NCBI GenBank assembly: GCA_963763085.1
Contig: CAVXNB010000003.1
Span: 827,572 to 891,571 of the forward strand
DNA length: 64,000 nucleotides
Reading direction: 5' to 3'
Source of the DNA: CAVXNB01 sp963763085
GTDB lineage: Bacteria; Actinomycetota; Acidimicrobiia; Acidimicrobiales; Bog-793
Numbering within the stretch: the first letter of the stretch is position 1; every line of letters starts with the position of its first letter. This document shows, piece after piece, positions 44,960 to 53,498 of the stretch. The notes below the pieces were generated by a model. That model did not search any database. It worked only from the letters and a program-made list of their open reading frames with translations, and had not been told where the DNA came from. Position numbers and translations under genes: made by a program.

Positions 44960-46075
44960 TCAGATCCCGATGCGCTGAGCCAGCAGCTCACGGTGGTAGG
45001 CGGGGTCCCCGAGGATCAACTCGGAGGACTTCGCACGCTTGAAGTAGAGATGCGCGTCGTGCTCCCAGGTAAACCCGATCCCCCCGTGGATCTGAATGTT
45101 CTCGGCGGCACAGTGGAAATAGGCCTCGGAGCAGTAGGCCTTGGCGAGACAAGCCGTCACGGGGAGCTCCTCGTTGTCCTCAGCGGCGGCCCAGCCGGCG
45201 TAGTACGCGGCCGACTTCGCCGACTCCACCTCGAGGAGCATGTCGGCGCACTTGTGCTTGATCGCCTGGAAGCTGCCGATCGGCCTCCCGAACTGGATGC
45301 GGGTCTTCGCGTAATCCACGCTCATCTCGAGCACCCGCTGCGCGCCGCCCACCTGCTCTGCTGCGAGGGCCACGGCGGCGAGATCGAGCGTCTTCAGCAG
45401 GACCGGGCCGGCGTCGCCCTCCTCACCGATCAGGCGCGCGGGGGTGCCCGAGAATTCCAGCCGAGCCTGCTTGCGGGTCTGGTCCATAGTCGAGAGCGAC
45501 GTACGCGTGAGCCCGTCGGCGTCCCCGTCGACGGCGAAAAGGCTGATACCCGAGCTGGTCCGCGCGGCGACGAGGATCAGCCCGGCGGTGAAGCCGTCGA
45601 TGACGAACATCTTGCGACCGTCGAGCGTCCAGGCACCGCCTCCGCCGCTAGCGGTCAGCGTGACCGCCTCGAGATCCCAGCGTCCTGTGTCCTCGGTGAG
45701 CGCCAAGGTGGCGATGATCTCGCCGTTGGCGATGCCGGGCAGATAGTCGGCCTTGGCCGCCTTGTCGCCCGAGGCGAGGAGCGCGTTCGTGGCAAGCGCC
45801 ACGGTCGAGAAGTAGGGAGCGCACAGGAGCGAACGGCCCATCTCTTCGAGCACGACGACCAGCTCCACGTACCCGAATCCGGCGCCGCCGTACTCCTCGG
45901 GGATGATCAGCGCCTGCAGGCCGAGCTGCTGGGCCATCTGCGACCACACGGCGGGCTCGTAGCCGGCATCGGTCTCCATGAGCCGGCGGACCTCGCTCGT
46001 CGGCGACTTGTCCTCCAAGAAACGACGTACCGCGCTCCTCAGCTCCTCCTGCTCCTCGCTGAAGCCGAAGTTCAC
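44960..46075 (-). CDS. Acyl-CoA dehydrogenase
   Basis: 371-residue FAD enzyme making a 2,3-enoyl-CoA. N-terminal helix domain ('FSEEQEELRSAVRRFLEDKSP'), 'LIIPEEYGGAGFGYVELVVVLEEMGRSLLCAPYFSTV', middle beta domain ('LALTEDTGRW…TLDGRKMFVIDG'), and C-terminal helix bundle ('GGAQRVLEMSVDYAKTRIQFGRPIGSFQAIKHKCADM' and 'IQIHGGIGFTWEHDAHLYFKRAKSSELILGD'). It resembles the actinobacterial FadE subgroup active on CoA esters of sterol side chains or branched acids; the substrate is unproven. GTG 46075 follows GGGGAGGG. Divergent from the MBL hydrolase gene. Confidence 0.92.
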   Translation of the reverse strand: MNFGFSEEQEELRSAVRRFLEDKSPTSEVRRLMETDAGYEPAVWSQMAQQLGLQALIIPEEYGGAGFGYVELVVVLEEMGRSLLCAPYFSTVALATNALLASGDKAAKADYLPGIANGEIIATLALTEDTGRWDLEAVTLTASGGGGAWTLDGRKMFVIDGFTAGLILVAARTSSGISLFAVDGDADGLTRTSLSTMDQTRKQARLEFSGTPARLIGEEGDAGPVLLKTLDLAAVALAAEQVGGAQRVLEMSVDYAKTRIQFGRPIGSFQAIKHKCADMLLEVESAKSAAYYAGWAAAEDNEELPVTACLAKAYCSEAYFHCAAENIQIHGGIGFTWEHDAHLYFKRAKSSELILGDPAYHRELLAQRIGI

Positions 46076-46251
46076 AATTTCCCTCCCCGTTCGGGCGGCA
46101 AGTACAAGATGACAGCCGGGGCCGGCGGCCGTTTACCCAGGCGTCGCGTCCGCGCAGCTCCCGGCGAACCTTACTCTGTCTCCAGATCGATCCCCATTTC
46201 GCCAGGGGCTCAGTGCCGTTTCGAACAGGGACCCAGAGGAGGCAGGACATC

Positions 46252-46854
46252 GTGCACTACCAGGACGAGCAGGTCGAGATTCACAAGGTGGTCGTCGGGC
46301 CGTACGACAACAACGTCTTCGTGGTGCGCTGCCGTCAGACAGGCGACGCGCTGCTCATCGATGCCGCCAACGAGCACGAGCAGCTGCTCGAGCTCTGTCA
46401 GCGTCTCGGCGTACGCAAGGTCGTCGAGACGCATGGCCATTGGGACCACATCCAGGCCGTCCCGCAGCTCCGGGATGCCGGCTACGAGGTGGCGGTAAGA
46501 GCCGAGGACGCAGACATGCTGCCCTCCTACGACCTCCTGCTCGAGGACGACGATCTGCTGGAGGTCGGTCGCCTCCGGCTCAGGACGATGCACACCCCGG
46601 GTCACACTCCAGGTTCGATGTGCTTCCTCATCGAGGGTTCTCCCGTGCTCCTCTCGGGTGACACGCTGTTCCCCGGCGGCCCCGGCAACACGGCGACCGA
46701 CCTCGGAAATTTCCCGCAGATCATCGAGTCGATCGAGCGAAGGATCTTCGCTCCGCTGCCACCAGACACGATCGTGATGCCGGGACACGGTCTCGATACG
46801 ACCATCGGGGCCGAACAGCCGCACCTGGACGAATGGGTTTCCCGGGGCTGGTAG
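46252..46854 (+). CDS. MBL-fold hydrolase (glyoxalase II-like)
   Basis: About 200 residues with the full zinc-ligand set: THGHWDHIQ, His in 'TMHTPGHTPGSMCF', Asp in 'LLSGDTLFPGGPGNT' and His in 'VMPGHGLDT'. It resembles YcbL/glyoxalase-II-like thioester hydrolases. GTG 46252 is chosen because AGAGGAGG lies about ten bases before it; an in-frame GTG at 46213 would put that site inside the gene. It sits 78 bases before sufC, in the position often held by other suf genes, but no Fe-S function is implied by its motifs. Confidence 0.87.
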   Translation: MHYQDEQVEIHKVVVGPYDNNVFVVRCRQTGDALLIDAANEHEQLLELCQRLGVRKVVETHGHWDHIQAVPQLRDAGYEVAVRAEDADMLPSYDLLLEDDDLLEVGRLRLRTMHTPGHTPGSMCFLIEGSPVLLSGDTLFPGGPGNTATDLGNFPQIIESIERRIFAPLPPDTIVMPGHGLDTTIGAEQPHLDEWVSRGW

Positions 46855-46932
46855 GCCCAGCAGGTATTTCCCCTACGGGCGTAGTAGTAATCCGGCGGGA
46901 CGTCTAACATGGATGTCGTGTCGGGAGGAACA

Positions 46933-47711
<779 letters not shown>

Positions 47712-47715
<4 letters not shown>

Positions 47716-48968
47716 CCTCCACCGTCGACTTGGGCCCGCTCGATGTCGCCTCCCTCCGTAAGGAGTTCCCGTTGCTCCAGCAGGAGTCGCACGGCAAGCG
47801 GCTCGTCTATCTCGACTCGGCCTCCTCCGCCCAGCGTCCCCGAGCCGTGCTCGACGCGATGGACCACTACTACGAGACCACGCATGCGAACGTGCACCGG
47901 GGCGTCTACGCGATCGCGGAGGAGGCGACGCGCCAGTTCGAGGCCGCCCGCTGGGCCGCCGGGAACTTCGTCCGGGCGCCGCGGCCGGCGACGGAGATCG
48001 TCTTCACGAAGAACGCCACCGAGGCGCTCAACCTGGTCGCCCATTCCTACGGCCGCCACCTCCTCCCCGAGGGAAAGGCGATCCTGCTCACCGAGCTCGA
48101 GCACCACGCCAACATCGTTCCCTGGCTGATGCTGGCTGAGGAGCGTGGCGTCGAAATCCGCTATCTACAGGTCGACGAGGACTACCAGCTCGACTTGACC
48201 GACCTCGACCGCCTGATGGACGGCGTCGGCCTCGTCGGCGTCTCGTGCATGTCGAACGTGCTCGGCACCATCAACGACCTCCGCCCGATCGTCGCGGCGG
48301 CGCACGCCGCCGGTGCCGTCGTCGTGGCGGACGGCTCACAGCTCGTGCCGCACCGCAGCCTCGACGTGAGCGGGCTCGGAGTCGACTTCCTGGCGTTCAC
48401 GAGTCACAAGATGCTCGGACCGACGGGCATCGGTGTGCTGTGGGGGCGGGAGGAGCTGCTGGAGAGGATGCCCCCGTTTCTGGGCGGCGGCGAGATGATC
48501 CGTGACGTGCGCCTCGACGGCTTCGTCCCGAACGAGCTGCCTTGGAAGTTCGAGGCCGGCACGCCCCCGATCGCCGAGGCGATCGGCCTGCACGCTGCCA
48601 TCCGCTACCTCGAATCGGTGGGAATGGAACGCATCACTGCGCACGAGGTGGAGCTCACCTCGAGGGCGATCGACCTGCTCACGGAGCGGCACGGTGACGA
48701 TCTTCGGATCTTCGGCCCGCCGGCGGACGCGACACGACGCGGCGGCGTCCTGTCTCTGGGATTCCGCGACCTTCATGCCCACGATCTCGCACAGGTTCTC
48801 GACGCCGAAGGGGTCTGCGTGCGGGCGGGGCATCACTGTGCGAAGCCGCTCATGAGGCGATTGGGAGTTTCTGCGACCGCGCGGGCGTCGTTCTACCTGT
48901 ACAACGGTGACGACGACATCGAAGCGCTCTCGCACGCGCTCGACGCGGCCGCAGCCTTCTTCGGCTGA
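47712..48968 (+). CDS. sufS: Cysteine desulfurase, SufS type
   Basis: 418-residue PLP enzyme that takes sulfur from cysteine for Fe-S clusters. N-terminal 'LRKEFPLLQQESHGKRLVYLDSASSAQRP', 'ANVHRGVYAIAEEAT', PLP lysine in 'FLAFTSHKMLGPTGIGVLWG', active-site Cys in 'VCVRAGHHCAKPLMRRLGV' and 'RASFYLYN' are all present. The ATG overlaps the sufC stop. It passes sulfur to SufU encoded just downstream. Confidence 0.95.
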
Positions 48969-49005
48969 GACGCCCGAACTGAACGACAGGAGCCACGACA
49001 CCGCC

Positions 49006-49527
49006 ATGGCAGGCCTCGAAGACCTCTACCGGGAGATCATCCTCGACCACTACCGCTCGCCCCGCAATCGCGGTGAGCTCTCGGTCCCGCCGGCGCACCG
49101 GGTCGAGGGGTTCAATCCGCTCTGCGGTGACGAGGTCGTCGTGTTCCTCGAGGTCGAGGACGGCACCGTCGCCGATCTGCGCATCGCCGGCCAGGGTTGC
49201 TCCATCAGCCAGTCGTCGGCGTCGATGATGTCGGCAGCGGTCAAGGGCCGGCCGGTTGGGGAGGCCCGCAAGCTCATCCGGTCGTTCAAGGCGATGATGT
49301 CGATCCACGAGCACGCCCTCGGCGGCGACGACGACTCCGACAACGCTGAAGATGATGACGCCAGGCAACGCGAGGTCGAGATCGTGAGCCCCGAGGACCT
49401 CGGCGAGCTCGCGGCGCTTCAGGGCGTGGTCAAGTTCCCGGTTCGGATCAAGTGCGCGACGCTCTCGTGGAACGCCCTCGCGCAGGGGCTCGACGAGATC
49501 GACGCCGGAGTGCCGTCCGTCGGCTGA
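49006..49527 (+). CDS. sufU: SufU-type sulfur acceptor / zinc transfer protein
   Basis: 173 residues. Metal/sulfur ligands: Cys40 and Asp42 (NPLCGDE), Cys65 (AGQGCSIS) and a C-terminal Cys (RIKCATLSW). It accepts persulfide sulfur from SufS through zinc–ligand exchange, as in Gram-positive bacteria. An acidic, Asp-rich stretch ('GGDDDSDNAEDDDARQ', residues about 105-120) interrupts the usual insertion region. ATG 49006 is 37 bases after sufS. Confidence 0.92.
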   Translation: MAGLEDLYREIILDHYRSPRNRGELSVPPAHRVEGFNPLCGDEVVVFLEVEDGTVADLRIAGQGCSISQSSASMMSAAVKGRPVGEARKLIRSFKAMMSIHEHALGGDDDSDNAEDDDARQREVEIVSPEDLGELAALQGVVKFPVRIKCATLSWNALAQGLDEIDAGVPSVG

Positions 49528-49610
49528 ACCCGGGCAGCCAGGCGGCGCCCGCCAGCCGGGGCCCTCCGAAGAGCCATGGCCGGCCAGCGAGCCTGATTCT
49601 CCGTGCGCTA

Positions 49611-51030
49611 CTAGCCGCTTGAGTTCACCTGGGTGATCGTGACGTCGGCGTACTGAAGCTGAAAGATGCCGCCGCCCGGGTTGGTCAACAACGAGATAGC
49701 ACAGCCGCCGCTGGCGCAGTCGAACAGTTGCGTGTCGCTGACATTGCTGACGGCTGATCCGCCCGGCGCCGTGAAGGGAACCTGGCCGCCTGCCTGCACA
49801 CCGTTCACCATCAGCATGACGCTGTCCGGCTGGGCGGATCCCTCGTTGAACGCAAGGTCGTAGGTCACCGAGTACCAGCCGGGCTGATTGGCCACAAAGG
49901 TAGTCACCGACTGCTGCACAATCGCTGTCCCGAAGCTGACGGCTGTGCCGGAGAATAGAAGGTCCTCACCAGAAAAGACAAGGAAAGGACGGGTGTTGCT
50001 GACAGAGAAGGCCGCCTGAACCTCTCCGGCGGCTCCGGTCGGGCCGGCGGCGCCAGTCGGCCGGCGGCGCCAGTGGCCCCGCTGTACCGGTCGCACCGGC
50101 CGCGCCGGTTGGCCCCGCTGACCCTGTGGCCCCGGCCGCGCCAGTCGGCCCAGCGGACCCGGTCGCACCGGTCGCGCCGGCCGCCCCAGTCGGCCCTGCC
50201 GCTCCGGTCGCCCCGGAGGCGCCGGTGGCTCCTACGGACCCGGTCGACCCGGTAGCCCCGCTCGCCCCGTCCGCACCGCGCGGTCCGACCAGCGACACTC
50301 CGGTCAGGGGCCACGCTCCGCCCACCTTCGGCCCGTACAGCACCGAGGAAGTCGTGTCGAGATAGAAGTCGCCGGCACTGCCCCCGCCATTCGAAGGCGC
50401 GCCGGCGCCGCTCAGGAGGGAGGCACCGTTCTTACCGGCGGCACCGGTGGTGCCCCGCAGACCCGCCAGCCCTTGCGGTCCGGGCGGCCCTTTCGGACCG
50501 ATCGGTCCGAGTGATCCCCGCGGGCCGATAAACCCCCGTGGGCCCTTTGACCCGTGCGCCCCTTTTCGCCCGCGCGGCCCGACAGGCCCCCGAAGGCCGG
50601 ACTTCGGAATCGAATAGGCAGCAATACCGACAACAGGTCCGTTCAGGCGGCGAGGAATGGCATGGAACCGCGCAGCGTCTCCAAACGGGTACACCTGGCC
50701 GTTCTTTGCTACCAGCCAATACCCTTTGCCATCGGGAGTCGGCAGAATGCCTACGATCGGAGATTTCAGATGGTCGCTGGCCAATGAGCCGTAGAAGTGA
50801 GCATCGCCGTATGTGAACACCCCTCCGTCCGACGCGGCGAGCCAGTATCCCTGGCCACCGCTCTGCTCGGCGATCGGAGTGGCGGCCGACAGCAATTCCG
50901 CCCGAAAGCCGCCCACAGGCCCGCGAGTAGTCGCGGACACGCCTGCTACTGCTCCCGCGCTCGAGCCGGCCGCGACAAGACAGAGAGCGACAATTCCGGC
51001 AAGCGGTCTTTTCTTCAGTCTTGTCAGCAT
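49611..51030 (-). CDS. Secreted collagen-like (Gly-X-Y) surface protein, one frameshift
   Basis: About 470 residues in parts. Signal peptide (residues 1-30), two 'GYWLVA…DGGVFTYGDAHFYGS'-type propeller-like repeats, a first collagen tract (about 19 Gly-X-Y triplets, charged: GPRGRKGAHGSKGPRG), a spacer ('SAGDFYLDTTSSVLYGPKVGGAWPL'), a second collagen tract of at least 20 triplets rich in GATGAAGPTGAAG, and a C-terminal jelly-roll-like head ('FSVSNTRPFLVF…GWYSVTYDLAFNEGS…SVMLMVNGV') reminiscent of C1q/BclA-type trimer heads. One frame change in the Gly-rich repeat near 50060 is needed. ATG 51030 is chosen for its signal peptide; a start at 51096 is possible. Probably a trimeric cell-surface fibre. 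Confidence 0.82.
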
Positions 51031-51186
51031 TGTCAGGTACCACTCTTTTCTCAGCCCGGGAACAGCCACTAGCTGTTGAATGAAATGACCAGACAAGGGT
51101 TATCGGCTGATTGGTGTCTTCGCTGTAGCGTCATTCACGGACGCGAGCTACCGCGTGGCTAAGCCCGAGTGGGTACCGCCGAGGAA

Positions 51187-52038
51187 TTAGCGTTCGACGA
51201 CCAGGCCCTCGAGGTCAGGTGGGAGCACGAGGGAGCGTCCTGGGAGCCCGACGGCTTCGAGTGACGCTTCGCCGGCGTCGCGTACCCGGCCGGCCACCGC
51301 CGGCCCGTCGCAGACCGCCAGCAGGCTCGGCCCGGCTCCGGACCAGCACGACACGAGGGCGCCTGCCTTGAGCAGCCGGGCGAGCAGTTCCGGGGCCTCC
51401 GGGAAAAGCGGTGTCCGCTGCGGCTGGTGAAGCCGGTCCTCGCCCGCGGCCCCGATAAGCAGGCGCCGATCGGCGAAGCCGGCGAGAAGCAGGCCCATCC
51501 GGGAGAGGTTGAAGACGGCGTCGGCGCGCGACACCTGGGCGTCTAGTGCAACGCGCGCCTCCTCGGTCGGAAGCTGACGATCCGGCACCACCACGACGAA
51601 CATGAGCCCGGGGTCGAGCGGCAGCGGCCGGGCGGCCGGGCCTGCGTCCAGGAGTGCCGCGGACACGAGCCCGCCGTTGACAGACGCCGCCGCGTTCTCG
51701 ACGTGCCCCTCGTAGCCGACGGCGACCGCGAGCGGATCGGCGGCCCCGGCTGCAGCCGCCGCAGCGACGGCCAAGGCCGCCGATGAGCCGAGCCCACGGC
51801 CGACGGGGATCTCTGACCGAACCGTGATGGCGAAGCGGTCGTGACCGCAGACCGTCTTGGCGACTCGGGCGGCGAGGTGTTCCCCGTCCTGAGCGAGATC
51901 CGCCCCCTCCCCCTCGCTGCGGAGCGTCAGCCGTTCCGCCGGCACCATCTCGACCTCGACGTAGAGCGCCAGCGCCAGCGCGAGCACGTCGAAGCCCGGA
52001 CCGAGATTGGCCGACGAGGCGGGAGCCCGCGCGCGCAT
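51187..52038 (-). CDS. thrB: Homoserine kinase
   Basis: 283-residue GHMP kinase making O-phosphohomoserine for threonine synthesis. N-terminal 'RAPASSANLGPGFDVLALAL', the GHMP loop 'PVGRGLGSSAALAVAA' and 'GLVSAALLDAGP' fit ThrB. The C-terminal 'VSCWSGAGPSLLAVC' is the third GHMP motif. thrA and thrC are not in the window, which is unusual. The start lies eight bases after the carboxypeptidase gene's stop, so it belongs to the minus-strand run from dapA; dapA and thrB both act in the aspartate pathway. Confidence 0.88.
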   Translation of the reverse strand: MRARAPASSANLGPGFDVLALALALYVEVEMVPAERLTLRSEGEGADLAQDGEHLAARVAKTVCGHDRFAITVRSEIPVGRGLGSSAALAVAAAAAAGAADPLAVAVGYEGHVENAAASVNGGLVSAALLDAGPAARPLPLDPGLMFVVVVPDRQLPTEEARVALDAQVSRADAVFNLSRMGLLLAGFADRRLLIGAAGEDRLHQPQRTPLFPEAPELLARLLKAGALVSCWSGAGPSLLAVCDGPAVAGRVRDAGEASLEAVGLPGRSLVLPPDLEGLVVER

Positions 52039-52046
52039 CTCGATGC

Positions 52047-53468
52047 TCAGCTTTCGCTCGAGGTCGTGGTCGACCCGGCTCCGGCGGGAGGAGACCAGCC
52101 GGGCGGAGCCGGAGCGAGGAAGCGGTCGACCGCCGCGAACGCGGATGACTGCAGGCCTCCCGGTGTCGACACCTGCACGGTCGCCATGGTTGCGCCGGCC
52201 TGCCAGCCGCGGGGGGCGCCGCGCATGTACTGGATGGACGCCTTGACGACCGTGCTCACGGGAAGCCCTCCCCAGCCCACGACCGTCGCCGGATGACCGG
52301 CGACCTCGACGGTGGGCCGCTCCGAAGTCCAGCCCGCGACGACAGCGGCGACCGGTTGTCCCGCACGGAGGATGGGACGCACCTCGAGCGCCGAGGTCGC
52401 CGAGTCGAGGAGCGCCAGGTCGATCGTCCCCACCTGCGGGAGGTTGAGAGGCTGGCCGAGGGTGGAGCTGAGGATGAGGACGGTGTGCCCCCCGACGGTG
52501 CGGCGCGCGGCTGTCACGAGGCAGCCCTGCGAGGCGGATGTGAACCCGGACTTGAGGCCGATCACTCCGTCGATCCCCACAACCGGGTTGTAGTTCCCGA
52601 CCTCACCCGCGACGGGGAAGACCATTGTCGGGTGATCTTCGACCGAGATCATGCCGGGCACGTTCATCGCATACGAACCGAGGATGGCCTGATCAACTGC
52701 CGTGCTCCGAGACGCCGGGTTCAGTCCGCTCGCGTCCGCGTAATGGGTGCCCTTCAGGCCGAGCGCCCTCGCCATAGCGTTCATCTTCTTCACGAACGCG
52801 GGGATGCTCCCCGCGTCCCAGCGGGCGAGGTAGTCGGCGATGTTGTCGGCGGAGGGGATCATGAGCGCCTCGAGCAACTGTCGCTCGGTGAGGTGCTCGC
52901 CGGCGACGACGTCGAGATTGGAGTCGTCGTGCGTGGCGTCGTGGATATAGGCGGCGTGATTCGCCGCAGTCATCGTGAAGGTCGGGCCTGATCCGCCGCC
53001 CAGAGGATGAGCTCGGAGCACGAGGATCGCGGTCATGACCTTTGTCACGCTCGCCATCGGAACCGACTCCTGGTCCGCGGTGGCGCCCACTAGGCCGACT
53101 CCCTGGACGAACACGGCCGACTCACCCGTCGTCGGGAACGGCAGGCTGGGCGGCGTCCCGGGGAACGTCGTCCGGGACGGCACGAGCGAAACGAGCGAGG
53201 GCAGGTAGACCGGACGCGGCGTGGCCGGTTTGAGTGCGGCGATCTTTGCCGGTTGCCGGGGCCCGGAGGTCCGCGAGAAGGCGCGCCACGCCACCACCGG
53301 CACCGCGAGCACGGCGAGTACGAGGATCACCGCAACGGCCCGCCGGCGGCGCAGCTGGCGCCGGCGCCGGTTCTTGTCCGCCGCCAGGTGCTTGGCCCGA
53401 CCGGAGCGCGAACCGACCGGCTGTATCGGTTCGCCCGCGGACGGCGCGCTGTTGCCTTCGGTCTTCAT
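52047..53468 (-). CDS. D-alanyl-D-alanine carboxypeptidase (S11 / PBP5-like)
   Basis: 473 residues. N-terminal basic cytoplasmic tail, one membrane anchor ('RRAVAVILVLAVLAVPVVAW'), Pro-rich linker, then the S11 peptidase domain with SxxK 'MASVTKVMTA', SxN 'PSADNIADYL' and KTG-like 'GLKSGFT'. It trims D-Ala from peptidoglycan stem peptides at the outer face of the membrane. The C-terminal extension after residue 370 is Ser/Thr/Pro-rich. It lies between ftsK and thrB on the same strand. Confidence 0.9.
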   Translation of the reverse strand: MKTEGNSAPSAGEPIQPVGSRSGRAKHLAADKNRRRRQLRRRRAVAVILVLAVLAVPVVAWRAFSRTSGPRQPAKIAALKPATPRPVYLPSLVSLVPSRTTFPGTPPSLPFPTTGESAVFVQGVGLVGATADQESVPMASVTKVMTAILVLRAHPLGGGSGPTFTMTAANHAAYIHDATHDDSNLDVVAGEHLTERQLLEALMIPSADNIADYLARWDAGSIPAFVKKMNAMARALGLKGTHYADASGLNPASRSTAVDQAILGSYAMNVPGMISVEDHPTMVFPVAGEVGNYNPVVGIDGVIGLKSGFTSASQGCLVTAARRTVGGHTVLILSSTLGQPLNLPQVGTIDLALLDSATSALEVRPILRAGQPVAAVVAGWTSERPTVEVAGHPATVVGWGGLPVSTVVKASIQYMRGAPRGWQAGATMATVQVSTPGGLQSSAFAAVDRFLAPAPPGWSPPAGAGSTTTSSES

Positions 53469-53498
53469 GACGTCGCGATGCTGGGCCGTCTGTCGAAG

